The notes below the pieces were generated by a model. That model ran no database searches, was not told where the DNA came from, and worked only from the letters and a program-made list of their open reading frames with translations. The position numbers and the translations under genes are program-made. This document shows, in pieces, positions 1 through 10,714 of a stretch of DNA of 64,000 bases. Position 1 is the stretch's first letter; every line of letters begins with the position of its first letter. The stretch comes from Rhizobium sp. L43 (GTDB lineage Bacteria > Pseudomonadota > Alphaproteobacteria > Rhizobiales > Rhizobiaceae), in contig NZ_NWSQ01000017.1 of the NCBI RefSeq assembly GCF_002531725.1, positions 106,567-170,566 on the forward strand, given 5' to 3'.

Positions 1-226
1 AATAAAGCCGGCCACACCTGTTATAAAAAATCGCATCGATTTCGCCATGTTGTTTTGGGTTAAGCTGATACAGCGTGTTAGCGTTTATTGTACTTCGGTG
101 AATGATTTGTAACGATCCGACGTCCACGCCACCTCTTCGGAAGGACTTGTGCGTTAGTTAAAGCGATTGCGGATATGACATAATGAGGATAAAGCCATCA
201 AGGCCTTGGTCCCGCTGTCCTTCGCC

Positions 227-1831
227 ATGGAAGTAATCAGCGTGACGTCCGTTGGAAACACCATCAGTTCCCACATTGGCAAGAAATTTACGAAGAAAAG
301 CTATATGCGCTGTCAGTCGGGCAATGGCGGTTCGAGCGAAAATATAGCAAAGGTCTATTCGTTGCGTAAAGCAAATATAATTATCATGCTCTTCTCGTTA
401 ACGTTGTTTCTCTTTCCTTTCAATGGCGGCCTAATTGTATTGCCTCCGCTGGGGGAAGCAAGAGCTGAGCCGTACTTCATTATTTCTCTAATTTTGTTTC
501 CGCTGACCGCCTTCTATGTGCTTTCCGGGCGATTTAAACACGAGGTGTATTTTTTCGGATTTATCTTTGTCGGATTAATGTTTATAGTTTTGACCTCTGG
601 AATCGCGTCAGTAAATGAAATCGTTGACTCTGCGTATAAGGGCGAAACAGGCCCAGCCCGATTTGCGAGTGGCTTAGCGGTTCCGCTTTTCGGCTGCTAT
701 TATGCAGTTACGTTGGCGTGCGTTGCCAAATTTAATTTAAAAGGTTTTATTCTGAAACCCCTTATACTAGGGGCATACGTGGTTGCTGCCTTCGGGGTTA
801 TTGAGGCTTTTTCATGGTTGAACGGTGGGTTTCGAGACCTTTTCGTTACCGCGACGAGTCCTCTCTTTTCCGCGATGAGGCGCGGTGAAACTGTAATGTG
901 GCGAATTCAAAGTGTTACATATGAAGCTTCAAATTTCGGTTTCTACGTGAGCCTCCTGATTCCGCTTATTTTGCATGCAAGGCGCACGACAGCGCGCCCT
1001 AAACAGGTTATGTTAAACTTCACGCTTGCAGCTTTGCTACTAGAAAGCTTCTTTTCTGGCAGGACATCCTTCCTAGCCGGCATGTTGGGCCTACTCTCCT
1101 TTTATACTTGGCTTCATATTGTGAGGGGCGGCCCTTATGTGCGTCTCGGGGGGATCATTTTTGCTTGGCTCGTGCCGTTCATGGTCGCATTTGTGCCCAT
1201 TGCATATAATCTGCTGTTTGAGGACGCCATTATCGCTGACCTGTGGAACACAGACAGCATTAGCAACGTCTCACGTTACAGCGGAATATTTGTACAAATT
1301 AAGCTAATGCTTTCTAATCCAATTCTAGGGGTCGGTTTGAACCAGTACGGCTTTTACGCCGCAAAACTTTTGCCGGATTGGGCTTATGTGTGGGAAACGC
1401 AAGCTTGGCTATATGACCCGGCGGCATCATTCTTCCCATCTTTTTCCCTTTACACCAGAATAGGTGCCGAGACTGGTATAACTGGATTACTCTTGTGGTG
1501 CACCATGCTCGGTTTCTTGCAATCTCAGGTGACGAAACGAGGAATCCGAGTTAGCATGGGCGGTGGTGAGCCTACCCTGGCGGCAGCTATTTTAGCAGGC
1601 ATGATGGGTCTATTGTTCATCTTGTGGACTGTCGCGAGTTTCAAAATCTTTAATATCTGGTTTCTCATTGGAATCAGCGTGTCATACATTGTCAATTGGG
1701 GGCGCTTTGAGAATCCCGGCGGTCGGCAGGTGCCCTCTCACGAAGAACGGAAAGACGGCTCCGCACATTCAAACTCATACGCAAAATTGGGGCTTCTGCC
1801 GATAGGGAAAGCTCGCCAGCGGTTCAAGTAA
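227..1831 (+). CDS. O-antigen ligase/polymerase-like membrane protein
   Basis: This is an integral membrane protein of roughly 530 residues with about ten hydrophobic segments, beginning near residue 50. The segment 'NPILGVGLNQYGFY' late in the protein matches the P-x-GVG-x-N/G-x-(Y/F) signature of the Wzy_C/O-antigen ligase family. Such proteins polymerise repeat units or ligate O-antigen to lipid A core at the periplasmic face. The start is uncertain: a TTG at 206, ATG 227 and ATG 305 are in frame, none has a strong ribosome site, and the first 45 residues look non-membrane. The gene is AT-rich compared with manBC downstream, which suggests acquisition by transfer. Polymerase (Wzy) versus ligase (WaaL) cannot be decided from sequence alone. 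Confidence 0.75.
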   Translation: MEVISVTSVGNTISSHIGKKFTKKSYMRCQSGNGGSSENIAKVYSLRKANIIIMLFSLTLFLFPFNGGLIVLPPLGEARAEPYFIISLILFPLTAFYVLSGRFKHEVYFFGFIFVGLMFIVLTSGIASVNEIVDSAYKGETGPARFASGLAVPLFGCYYAVTLACVAKFNLKGFILKPLILGAYVVAAFGVIEAFSWLNGGFRDLFVTATSPLFSAMRRGETVMWRIQSVTYEASNFGFYVSLLIPLILHARRTTARPKQVMLNFTLAALLLESFFSGRTSFLAGMLGLLSFYTWLHIVRGGPYVRLGGIIFAWLVPFMVAFVPIAYNLLFEDAIIADLWNTDSISNVSRYSGIFVQIKLMLSNPILGVGLNQYGFYAAKLLPDWAYVWETQAWLYDPAASFFPSFSLYTRIGAETGITGLLLWCTMLGFLQSQVTKRGIRVSMGGGEPTLAAAILAGMMGLLFILWTVASFKIFNIWFLIGISVSYIVNWGRFENPGGRQVPSHEERKDGSAHSNSYAKLGLLPIGKARQRFK

Positions 1832-1834
1832 AGA

Positions 1835-3145
1835 TGAAGCGAGCGCAGCAGACGAAATCGTGCCCACGAGCAGAGACAAGGCTTGTGGCTGTTTTTCTTC
1901 CGCTCATAATCGGTGGAGTTGGTCTGCGTACTGCCGTGGAACTGGCCTCATGCCGGCAGCGCCCGATAGATAGTGGCCTGATGGCGCGCCCAACGCATGT
2001 CTACACACATCGAATATGTCGCCACGCTGATTGGCCAGAATCCTCGAACTGATTCAGGAAATCGCCAGCGACTTCGACAACATCGATTGCGGCGAGATGT
2101 TCCATGACTAGGATGGAAGCGAAGAGGGTATCACCACTTTGAGCGACCGAGGCATCGTGAGTTTGAAAGAAATTCTGCGCCGACGTGCACAAGTGGAACG
2201 GCGGTGTTCGCCAATCCCTAGTCGATTCCCAATGTGATCCTGCAATGATCGAGCACATCATGGCAGCTCAGCGGAAGTGTTGACAATTTGGCCTTCGCCG
2301 GCTTGATACCTCGAGGCCGTTGATCAGGGCGCCAATACAGGAACGCAGCGCATTGGCTGCCGAGCCGATCCGGTCAACAGGCGGGAGCGGCCCAGATCAA
2401 TGCCTTGGCGGCTTATGATCCCTCAGACGGACCGGTCCATGTTGTGATCGACAGGACCGGCGTCAAAGTCTATGGTGCAGACCGTGACTGAAGGAGAAGC
2501 ACGGCGCCAGCCTACGTCGCAATTGGCGCAACCTCCACCTGGCCGTGAATGCCAATGGCAGCGAGATCATCGCTCCATACGATGCCCGACCAGGACAGGA
2601 GCCATGCCTCGCAAGCCACAGCGCTGCTGGTCATATCGATGGTCCGATCGGACAGTTAATTGCGCGCCTGAGACGGAAAGAACCCACGAAGCGGCCGTAA
2701 ATCACAGCACCAATACTGTGATTGCAATCGGCCGCGCACTGCCATTGGGCAATCCAAGTCCATCATCGGACAGCGACTGAGAATCCGGTCGATTCATACT
2801 AAGCAGTCGGAAGTCGCCATCGGCATGTGTCGTCCTCAACAGCATACGCGCTCGCGCACGCCCGAGCTTGGTCCGACGCCGCGCAAGCGCAACATAGTCA
2901 TCAGAGATCCGCCCAGACATCGGATAGACGCCAACGCCGACTCGCGTCAATTCCCCGATAAAAAGCCCCTAAACTCTCCCATGCCTCCTAGCGTTGAAAA
3001 CAACGCCAAGTCGGCTTCCAAAGGTTCCGACTCCACCTTCCAATCGAAGGCTCGAACCAGACCAAATAGAGACATCCACCGCCATTTCCTTCGTTGCCAG
3101 CATGCGGACGACAATTCTGATTCTTCAGCAAAAGCAGATGTAGTA
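1835..3145. other. Non-coding stretch with decayed IS debris
   Basis: No convincing intact gene lies here. The only recognisable content is the IS5-type transposase remnant listed separately at about 2270-2700. The short open frames on both strands do not resemble known proteins and have no good ribosome sites. Confidence 0.6.
2270..2700 (+). pseudogene. Decayed IS5-family transposase
   Basis: Translation around 2435-2485 gives 'VHVVIDRTGVKVYGA', the block around the first catalytic Asp of IS5/IS903-type DDE transposases (VIDSTGLKVYGAGEW). About 60 bases on, in another frame, comes 'RNWRNLHLAVNANGSEIIA', the following conserved block (TWRKLHLAVNADTGEIIA). Stops and frameshifts break the frame and both ends are missing, so the element is dead. 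It shows that the polysaccharide cluster has been hit by insertion sequences. Confidence 0.7.
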
Positions 3146-4324
3146 TTAGGATTCCAACATCGGAGAACTAATTTCGCGAAAGGATGGGTTGGAAAATAAG
3201 ATCGCGTCCGATCCAATTTGCGTAACCACACTGTTGTAGACTTCATCAAGTTCAGAGTTCAGACGCTCGGCGGTGAAATGAGCAAGATACTTATCGCGAC
3301 CCGCGGCCCCCATCTTCATCAGATCGTCCTTACGAAGGCTTGAGATGGTTTTTGCCAGACACTGAGCAGTGAGGTCTTCTAAGACAAACCCCGTTAGTCC
3401 TGTTTCAACCAACGTAGGGAGCGCCCCTCGGTCGCTAACGATCAGCGCGCGCCGCTCCCGCATAGCTTCTATTGCAACCAGCCCAAATCCCTCCCAGCGC
3501 GAAGGCATTACGACACAATCACATTTCCGCATCAAGTCAGGAACATCCCGTCGATCAATCGCCCCTAAAAATACAACGTTGCTCAAAGCTTCAACATGGT
3601 CGTGACGAGACTTTGAAATTACGGGCGCACCGGCGACGAAAAGTCTAAATCCGTCGCGCGGCAGCAACATCATAGCATCGAGAAGTATGTCCAATCCCTT
3701 TTGGGGATCATGTCGCCCAACAAAAAGAAGTTTTATTTCCGAATCAGGCGGAGAAAGCGCACCATCATCGGTACGGCTGCCATCATGTTCTCCATCGAAT
3801 GTATCAGACACACCATTTACTACTAGAATTTGCTTTCTCGCCTCTATCTTGGCCGCCGAAGCAACTTTCAGCTCGTGCTTGGATATATTTATTATTATGT
3901 CTGAGTAACGGCTTAGCCACCGCTCCACGGCAGAAAAGACCTTATTTTTAAACCACCCCTCTCGACTAAAAGACCATCCGTGCGCGCAATATACAATACG
4001 GGACGGCAGAGGGGAGAAAGCTTGCCCGACACGGTAAAGGAAGCCCGCAAATGTCGAATGGAGGTGCACAATATCTGGCCGCTCTTCACGTACAATCTTC
4101 CGAACATGGAACGCAAGTTTGAGTAGATGAAGAGCCTTCCTGGATGAAAAATCAAAGCTTCTAATATTTTCGGTTGGAACGTTGCTAAAGTTGCCTATGT
4201 CAATTTTTGGAACCAAAAATACGACGTTATCGGAGCCATATTGCTGGATCTGATAAGCTGCTATTTCGTCAAAATACGAAGAAATTCCTCCGGCGGCGCT
4301 CTGCGCGAAGTGCAAGACCTTCAT
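3146..4324 (-). CDS. GT4-family glycosyltransferase
   Basis: A retaining glycosyltransferase of about 392 residues with the two-domain GT-B fold, which transfers a sugar from an activated donor to a growing surface polysaccharide on the cytoplasmic side. Evidence: 'KLLFVGRHDPQKGLDIL', the nucleotide-binding segment that opens the C-terminal domain, and 'RWEGFGLVAIEAM', the E-x7-E donor-binding motif of family GT4, followed by 'VSDRGALP'. The N-terminal acceptor domain contains 'DIVHLHSTFAGFL'. I place the start at 4324 ('MKVLHFAQSA'), since the family begins with such a beta strand; ATG 4354 would add ten residues. Donor and acceptor cannot be read from the sequence. Confidence 0.85.
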   Translation of the reverse strand: MKVLHFAQSAAGGISSYFDEIAAYQIQQYGSDNVVFLVPKIDIGNFSNVPTENIRSFDFSSRKALHLLKLAFHVRKIVREERPDIVHLHSTFAGFLYRVGQAFSPLPSRIVYCAHGWSFSREGWFKNKVFSAVERWLSRYSDIIINISKHELKVASAAKIEARKQILVVNGVSDTFDGEHDGSRTDDGALSPPDSEIKLLFVGRHDPQKGLDILLDAMMLLPRDGFRLFVAGAPVISKSRHDHVEALSNVVFLGAIDRRDVPDLMRKCDCVVMPSRWEGFGLVAIEAMRERRALIVSDRGALPTLVETGLTGFVLEDLTAQCLAKTISSLRKDDLMKMGAAGRDKYLAHFTAERLNSELDEVYNSVVTQIGSDAILFSNPSFREISSPMLES

Positions 4325-5814
4325 GTAAGTTCCTAATATAATAAACGTATTCAATACTGGCTTGGGAATGGAAGCTTCACAAGCCGCTGCCGCTCTATAT
4401 ACACAGCCAATTTAAACTTCAACCACAAGAAATGGATCCGATAACAAGTCTTTCCATCTTTCATTTTTAAGGTTAATGGCAGCAATGATCCGCTCACTCG
4501 TGAAGGTGGGTTAAATAGAATCCAAATGATACAAGCTGCACAAGCAAGACGACGAAATATGTAGGTATGCCTACATATTGTTCGGCGAACAAGTTCAATA
4601 ATAGATATATAACTCACTCTTTGAGAGCTATTGCTGTGAGATGGTGGCGGCGATGTCGTCGCCATCGCGGTACAAGCGCCATTAAGTAACCTATTCTCGG
4701 GATAGACCGACACAGTTAATATTTAAATGGCGATACTAATATTTGGAAAAACGGATTCGCAACGTACCTATGGCCGTCGGATTCGGCAAAATAGACGTGA
4801 CTGCCGAGGCGTCACCAGAGACAGCTTCGACACCATACGTAGCCGCCCCCTCGTACACCTCGTCATCACCCGTGCCGAGTTGTTACTGCCACAACAGCGA
4901 TGTCATTTCCGGTATCAACCTAGAGGTTCATCGCCTCGATGACCGTCGACCTCATCGTTTCATCGCCGGTCTTGAGTATTGAAGGCGGCGTCGCCATAAG
5001 TGAATTCAGCCTTACTTGGATCCCAAAACGGCTGAATTTTATCGCAGCGATCAGTGCCATCGATCGAGTTAAGGCAATCCAGTACGCGCCCGTGGACTGT
5101 CCGCACATTGCTGATAGTGTTCTGTAATTTCTGTTTTCCTGCAGGCGGCGTTGTGAGAAAAGAGCGCTGCTTGGCTCCTTCAGTGGTCCTGGTTTAAGCG
5201 ACCGGGTGCCTCAATAATGCTCAGCTCGACCATGCCTTCAAGCACACGCTACTCGCCGCCATCACGTCGCCAAGATGAAATTCAGGGTGACGAGTTGGTC
5301 GGAGTATGCGTCGGTAGGTTGGCCTGACCGCGTGGCTGACACCGGATGCCGTTTCGTTGTGGCGAGCGGCAAGGCGTAAGACAAAGAGAGGCGGCCATGC
5401 CCGTTATTCCGAGCTGTCGAGCGAAGCCGCCTTTACGCGCTTGGCCTTTTGTTCGATGTGCGGCCGCTCCAGAGGAAGGTCTCCTTAGTGGGTGTTGAAA
5501 TGATGGGCTGGATCTTGCCATCCCCGATGTGTTCGTGGCTGCGGTCGGCAAGCGCCTCCGTGATTCCTGGTATCTAGTGCGCGCCGATGTCCTCGTGTGG
5601 GCAGGCGAGCGCGCGTCGCCTCGATGAGGTCGAGGGGGTCGAGGTCCGGCACCGCCGGCGCGCGACACGTTCGATCTTCACCGAATGCCAACCGCCACGC
5701 AACCGGTCGAGCCTCATGTCGTGCGGTACTTGGATACCGCCATGACGGCCGGTTCGACGCGCCAACTTCGTCTCGCCTCGGAACCCAACTTAAAAACGGC
5801 TGACCTCCAAAAGC
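4325..5814. other. Long stretch without intact genes
   Basis: No intact gene is visible. On the minus strand between about 5127 and 4741 readable pieces in two frames (for example 'VHGRVLDCLNSIDGT', 'STVIEAMNL', 'GDDEVYEGAATYGVEAVSG') look like one decayed coding sequence cut by stops and frame changes. I do not recognise the family. The segment 5280-5800 is GC-rich with overlapping open frames that show no protein-like character. Confidence 0.5.
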
Positions 5815-5842
5815 AAAACCCGCCGAAAATATCGACGGGTTT
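5815..5842 (-). terminator. Rho-independent-like terminator of the RTX gene
   Basis: The bases form a stem of about ten pairs (AACCCGCCGA / TCGACGGGTT, one mismatch) around a short AT loop. Read on the minus strand the stem ends in a T-run (GGGTTTTGC). It lies about 45 bases past the stop of the RTX gene, as expected for its terminator. Confidence 0.55.
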
Positions 5843-5888
5843 GTCAGTAGTCGGAGCCGGCACCTCCGGGGCGCCGGCCGCTTGGTCT

Positions 5889-6971
5889 TCAGGCGAGAAG
5901 GATGTGATCAGCAGCGACGGTGCTGCCGACGACCGTAATTACATCGCCATTTCCATAGGTGATAATTGTATCGCCCGCATTATGATCAATCGTGTAAGAA
6001 GCTATGCCATTAAGCACAAGATAATCGGCAGTCTTGGAGACGCCATAGTCCATGATCTGGTCGCTGCCATCGCCAGCGGCAAAGTGAAAATAGTCCACGT
6101 ACGCTCCAGCGCCACCATAAAGTACGTCATTTCCCTTGCCAGCATGGATTTCGTCAGTGCCGGCGTTACCGTTCAATTGGTCGTCGCCTTCGCCGCCGTA
6201 TAGGCTGTCGTTACCATTGCCACCAAGGATGGAGTCATTGCCGGCGCCCCCGAAGAGGTGGTCATTTCCTTCTCCGCCACTGATGAAGTCGTTACCACCT
6301 TTGCCGTCGATAACGTCATCGCCACCGTTACCATATAGGGCATTGGCGACTTCAGAGCCTTTGATGGTATCTGCGAAGTTCGAGCCCTGAATGCCTTCAA
6401 TGCTGTACAAAGTGTCGTGCCCATCGCTACCCGCCGCTGTTCCCAGCTCGAGGTCGACATCGGTTGCGCTGCCGAAAAGCGCGTAGTCGTAGCCGTCGCC
6501 TCCGTTCAAGTGGTCGTCCCCGGCGCCGCCATTGAGGATATCATTTCCTGTGTCGCCGTAGAGACCGTCATTGCCATCGCCGCCCATGAGGGTGTCGTGA
6601 CCGGCGCCACCTGCGAGAAAGTCATTGCCACCACGGCCATCAAGATAATCGTTGCCGATTCCGCCCCAAAGCGAGTTGGCCAGATTGTTGCCGAAGAGGA
6701 AATCATCGCCGTCACCGGATTTCACACCCTCAATCGAAATCAGGGTGTCATTCCCGTGCGCGCCAGTAGCCGTGCCTGCCGCGAGGTCGACCGTAACAGC
6801 TCCATGTCCGCTATAGACTACGAAATCATATCCATCTCCACCGTTGATGATGTCATCACCAGCCAGGCCTTCGATGTTGTCGTTACCCCCCATGCCGAAT
6901 ATTTCATCATTGGCCACGGTGCCAATGAGGAACTCGCCTGTAGACCCACCGATAATCGCCATTTTTTCCAC
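5889..6971 (-). CDS. RTX calcium-binding repeat protein, secreted
   Basis: A 360-residue acidic protein built mostly of glycine- and aspartate-rich nonapeptides of the GGxGxDxhx type ('GGNGNDSLYGGEGDDQL', 'GGDGNDGLYGDTGNDIL'), which fold into a calcium-binding beta-roll. Repeats fall in three or four blocks from residue 20 to 290, separated by a recurring spacer of the type 'GHDTLYSIEGIQGSNFADT'. The C-terminal ~45 residues ('DVITVVGSTVAADHILLA') resemble an uncleaved type I secretion signal. No catalytic domain is present, so it is probably an extracellular matrix, adhesin or surface protein. No type I transporter genes are nearby. A promoter is expected in the AT-rich 6972-7100 segment. Confidence 0.9.
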   Translation of the reverse strand: MEKMAIIGGSTGEFLIGTVANDEIFGMGGNDNIEGLAGDDIINGGDGYDFVVYSGHGAVTVDLAAGTATGAHGNDTLISIEGVKSGDGDDFLFGNNLANSLWGGIGNDYLDGRGGNDFLAGGAGHDTLMGGDGNDGLYGDTGNDILNGGAGDDHLNGGDGYDYALFGSATDVDLELGTAAGSDGHDTLYSIEGIQGSNFADTIKGSEVANALYGNGGDDVIDGKGGNDFISGGEGNDHLFGGAGNDSILGGNGNDSLYGGEGDDQLNGNAGTDEIHAGKGNDVLYGGAGAYVDYFHFAAGDGSDQIMDYGVSKTADYLVLNGIASYTIDHNAGDTIITYGNGDVITVVGSTVAADHILLA

Positions 6972-7405
6972 TCCAAATTACAAGGTTAATATTCCGTTAC
7001 CCGCAATATATAGGTTTTTTTGTTGCGTCAATCGGACACGATTTATAACTGGGAAGTGTCCTTAATGCATATAATTTGAATTATATGGAATCCATACTAT
7101 TCGGCGAGTTACGCCTCTATCGAGTTCGTTAAAGTTGCTTTCTTAAAAATTGAGATCTTAACGCGACACATCAAAATTCTTGTCGAAGGAGATCGGGTTC
7201 GACGATGTGTCGCATTTCTATTTAATTTAGATCGAACTAATGTTTCCTGTAAGGAGGACAGATCTCTATAAGAGGCGCTATTAGCAAATTGATCAAAAGG
7301 CACCGCACCTCGGCAAATATGCGAAGTGAGATGGGCACGCCGGAGCACTTGTCGCTCGCCCGAGCCGTGCTACCGATCTTTGAGAATGGTCAATTGCCTT
7401 TGCGA
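6972..7405. other. Intergenic region upstream of the RTX gene
   Basis: AT-rich to about 7300 with no convincing gene. It separates the end of manC from the start of the RTX gene, both on the minus strand, and probably holds the RTX promoter. I see no specific operator. Confidence 0.5.
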
Positions 7406-8830
7406 TTACGTCCGTCCAAACGTATCCTCAAGCCGAATGATGTCGTCTTCCCCGAGGTAGGAACCGGTCTGCACTTCGATCAATTCGAGTAAGATCTTGC
7501 CAGGATTGGAGAGGCGGTGGACGTCGCCCTGCGGGATATACACGGACTGATTCTCACGCATCATCTGCACCACGTCGCCAATCTGAACCTCGGCCGTGCC
7601 GCGCACGATGATCCAATGCTCGGAACGGTGATGATGTTTCTGCAGCGAAAGCCGCTTGCCCGGCTTGACGAACAGGCGCTTGACTTGGAAGCGCTCGCCC
7701 ATCAGCACCGACGAATAGCCGCCCCAGGGACGGTAGCTGGTGCGATGTTCTTCCGTCAGCTTCGCCGTCTTCGGGCTCTTCATCAAGTCCTTGACCACCT
7801 GGCCGACGTCCTGCGCATCGGAGAGCTTGCCGACATAGACGGCATCCTCGGAGACGACCACGACTGCGCCCTCGACACCATTGACGGCGACATGGGCGCC
7901 CTCCGAGAGCACGAAGGAGTTTCTCGAATTGTAGAGATTGACCGGGCCACGCGTGACATTGCCCGCATCATCGGCCGGACTTTCCTTCCACACCGCATCC
8001 CAGGCGCCGAGGTCCGACCATTGGATCGGGGATGGCACAACAGAGGCAAGCGCGGTCTTCTCGAAAATCGCATAGTCTATCGAAATGTCCGGCGCCTTTG
8101 CGAAATCGGGCTCACCGAGGCGGGTGAAGTCAAGGTCGATATGGGCAGCCTCAACACAGGCTTCGGCTGCTGACAGCACTTCCGGCGCCAGCTCGCGGCA
8201 CTCACCGATGAGGACGTCAGAGCGGAACAGGAACATGCCGGAATTCCAGTAGAAACCGCCCTTGGCGATCATCCCTTTGGCTTCTTCCTCGTTCGGCTTT
8301 TCGACGAAGCGCTTAACCGCAAAGGATCCCGTCTGCTCCTTGGCGCCGGCCTCGATATAGCCGAAACCGGTAGCCGGCGATGTCGGGATGATGCCAAAGG
8401 TAGCAAGGCGGCCGGCCTTTGCGGCGGCGGCCGCACTGTCGATGGCCTTGAGATAGGTCTCATCGAGGCCGATATTGTGGTCGGATGGGAGCACATGCAC
8501 GAGGCGCGGACCATCCTTGGCAGCAACCAGGGCTGCGGCAGCAATCGCGGGTGCGGTGTTTCGGGCTATCGGCTCGAGCACGATGGCGGTCAGTTCTATG
8601 CCAACTTCCTGCGCCTGCTCGGCGACGAGGAAGCGGTATTCAGAATTGGTCACCACGATCGGTTTGTCATAACGGTTCGGATCTTCCAAACGCTTCAGCG
8701 TCAGCTGGAACAGGCTCAGATCGCCGGTCAGCGCCAGGAACTGCTTGGGCCGGGCAACCCGCGACAAGGGCCAAAGCCGCGTTCCCTTACCACCTGCAAG
8801 TATAACGGGTACGATCAGTTCGTTCGACAT
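7406..8830 (-). CDS. manC: Mannose-1-phosphate guanylyltransferase / mannose-6-phosphate isomerase
   Basis: A bifunctional cytosolic enzyme of about 474 residues that makes GDP-mannose from mannose-1-phosphate and GTP and, in this family, also interconverts fructose-6-P and mannose-6-P. The N-terminal nucleotidyltransferase domain has the pyrophosphorylase signature 'AGGKGTRLWPLSR' followed by 'PKQF'. The C-terminal cupin domain carries 'RPWGGYSSV' and 'KPGKRLSLQKHHHRSEHW', whose His cluster binds metal in type II phosphomannose isomerases. ATG 8830 lies 2 bases after the manB stop with a GGAGGG site upstream, so the two are translated as one operon. Length is normal. Base composition is GC-rich, unlike the neighbouring transferases. 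Confidence 0.93.
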   Translation of the reverse strand: MSNELIVPVILAGGKGTRLWPLSRVARPKQFLALTGDLSLFQLTLKRLEDPNRYDKPIVVTNSEYRFLVAEQAQEVGIELTAIVLEPIARNTAPAIAAAALVAAKDGPRLVHVLPSDHNIGLDETYLKAIDSAAAAAKAGRLATFGIIPTSPATGFGYIEAGAKEQTGSFAVKRFVEKPNEEEAKGMIAKGGFYWNSGMFLFRSDVLIGECRELAPEVLSAAEACVEAAHIDLDFTRLGEPDFAKAPDISIDYAIFEKTALASVVPSPIQWSDLGAWDAVWKESPADDAGNVTRGPVNLYNSRNSFVLSEGAHVAVNGVEGAVVVVSEDAVYVGKLSDAQDVGQVVKDLMKSPKTAKLTEEHRTSYRPWGGYSSVLMGERFQVKRLFVKPGKRLSLQKHHHRSEHWIIVRGTAEVQIGDVVQMMRENQSVYIPQGDVHRLSNPGKILLELIEVQTGSYLGEDDIIRLEDTFGRT

Positions 8831-8832
8831 TC

Positions 8833-10274
8833 TCAATCCAATCCCTCCAAAACGCGGCGAAGAACTTGCGCCAACGTATCTAACATTTCGTCAGTGGTTT
8901 CCATCGCGCCGGTCTCGACATAAATGCGCATTTCCGGTGCATTACCCGACTGGCGGAAATGCACTGTATCGCCATTGCCGAGCGCCATGCGCACGCCGTC
9001 GAGCGTGGAAATCTCTGCCGGGGTGACAATACGAGCATCTATGCCGGCGCGGAAATCGGCCGAGGATTGCACGCTATCGAGGAAGATCTTGCCCTTGTCA
9101 GGCGCCAGGTCCTTGACGCGATCGGCCTTCATGAAGCGCGAGGGCAGAGTCGCGGCAAGCTTGGACAACGGCTGGCCTATTTCCTTGGCGAGCGCCAGGC
9201 AGGCGACCGCAGGCAGCATAGCGTCACGGGTCGGAAGCCTTTTCAGCAAACCCTTAGCTAGTGAAATGTCGTCCTGCAGTAGGAAGCCGCCATTGGCTTC
9301 GAAGCCGACGACCGGGCTTATCTTAGCCGCTGTCATGCCGACCACGACGTAAGGAGAGCCGATGCGCGTGCGCTCGACGACATCGAACCAGCCGGATTGT
9401 TCGATCGCGCTGGTCGACGACAGTGGTGTGACAATGGTCTTTGCACCGATCGCCTTGGCCGTCAGCACGCCCAGCACGTCGCCATTGATCTGTCGGCCGG
9501 TATCGTCGATCACTAGTGGCCGGTCGCCATCGCCATCAGTCGATACGACGGCATCCAGCTTTTTATCATTGATCAGCGCGCGGGCGCGGGCGACGTCCTC
9601 GGCATCGAGCGCCTCCGTGTCGACGGCGACAAAGCCGTCAACACGCCGGAAGGGATGGCATTCGGCGCCGAGGCCTTCGAAAATTGTTACCGTCAGATCT
9701 CGGCCGACAGCGGAATGCAGATCTATGCCGACCTTGAGTCCGGCGAGCGCGTTGCTGCCGAATGCCTCGACGTAGCGCGCGACGTAATCTTCCGCCACGG
9801 CTGCAAGCGCTGCGCCAGGTTCGAGCGCGGTCACCGCGCGGCTTTCAGCGATAATTTCCTCGGCGCGGTTCCGTAACGGCGCTTCGTCTTCCTTGAGGTT
9901 TCGCCATCCGGCCGGTAGAATTTGATGCCGTTATAGGCTTCGGGAATGTGGCTACCAGTGATCATGATCGCGGGCGCTGAGCGCGCCATAGCATAGGCGG
10001 CTACCGCTGGCGTCGGCACGTTGCCTGCCCAGATGGGCTCCCAGCCAACCGCCTTCACCGCCGCAAGGCACTGTCCAGCGATACGCGGGCTTGAATCTCG
10101 CAGGTCCGCGGCCACATAGACAACACGTGCGGCTGCCTGCGATGCGCAACGCTCGAGAAATGCCCTAACATATCCTGTGCAAACGTCCTGGATGAAATCG
10201 ATCGCGCGTCCGCGCAATCCCGAAGTGCCGAAAGCTGCAGTCATTTTTAGGAACCCAAATTCAGAAAATTTCAT
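8833..10274 (-). pseudogene. manB: Phosphomannomutase, interrupted by one frameshift
   Basis: The gene would convert mannose-6-P to mannose-1-P, the substrate of ManC immediately downstream. All four alpha-phosphohexomutase signatures are present: 'FGTSGLRG' at the N terminus, the phosphoserine loop 'TGSHIP', the metal loop 'DGDGDR', and the phosphate-binding 'RQSGNAPEMRIY' near the C terminus. Near 9891-9896 the frame breaks: the upstream part ends in an unrelated tail and the homologous sequence 'KEDEAPLRNRAEE' resumes in another frame. Restoring one base (GAA ACC TCn AAG GAA) gives a continuous protein of about 480 residues. Apart from that base it looks intact, so either a recent mutation or a sequencing error is possible. 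Confidence 0.85.
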
Positions 10275-10714
10275 TTGCAATTCCATTCCGGGATTGCATC
10301 AAGACTAAATTAATCGATGGACGAAACTAGCGACGTTCAGTCATCTGCGCGACCTCATTTGAATATAGATAGTCACAAGCCACCGCCAACAGCGAAACGG
10401 TGCGCCCGAAAATGAATTCGTTGCTCTACATCCTGTCGATCGATCGTTTTACAGTTGACCCCAAGCCTCGGCTGCTGCATCGCACAAAAGAATGCCCAAC
10501 GAAAGCAATTTCTGTAAGAAAGCTCATAGGATTCTAATATTCGTGCCCTCCCTTCTCCCAAGCAAATGCACGCAATCACAATTGACTGCTTTCGCTTGAA
10601 TGCTTTTTGGTAGGCTCTAAAGGGGATCTTTCAAATATTAAAGGGAGCTAAGCCGCCGTCAAAGGGGCTTTTTCAATACCTGTTTCGGGTGGTCATAAAG
10701 CTTTCTCCAAACTA
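10275..10714. other. Intergenic region between flippase and manB
   Basis: No gene recognised. It should contain the promoter of the minus-strand manB-manC pair. No clear -35/-10 pair or hairpin stands out. Confidence 0.45.

Noticed and set aside
4351..4713. Open frame of 120 codons upstream of the glycosyltransferase
   Set aside because: Low-complexity start, no ribosome site and no resemblance to polysaccharide proteins; more likely the AT-rich upstream region.
5889..6971. RTX toxin with enzymatic activity
   Set aside because: Only calcium-binding repeats and a secretion-like C terminus are present; no lipase, protease or pore-forming domain is visible.
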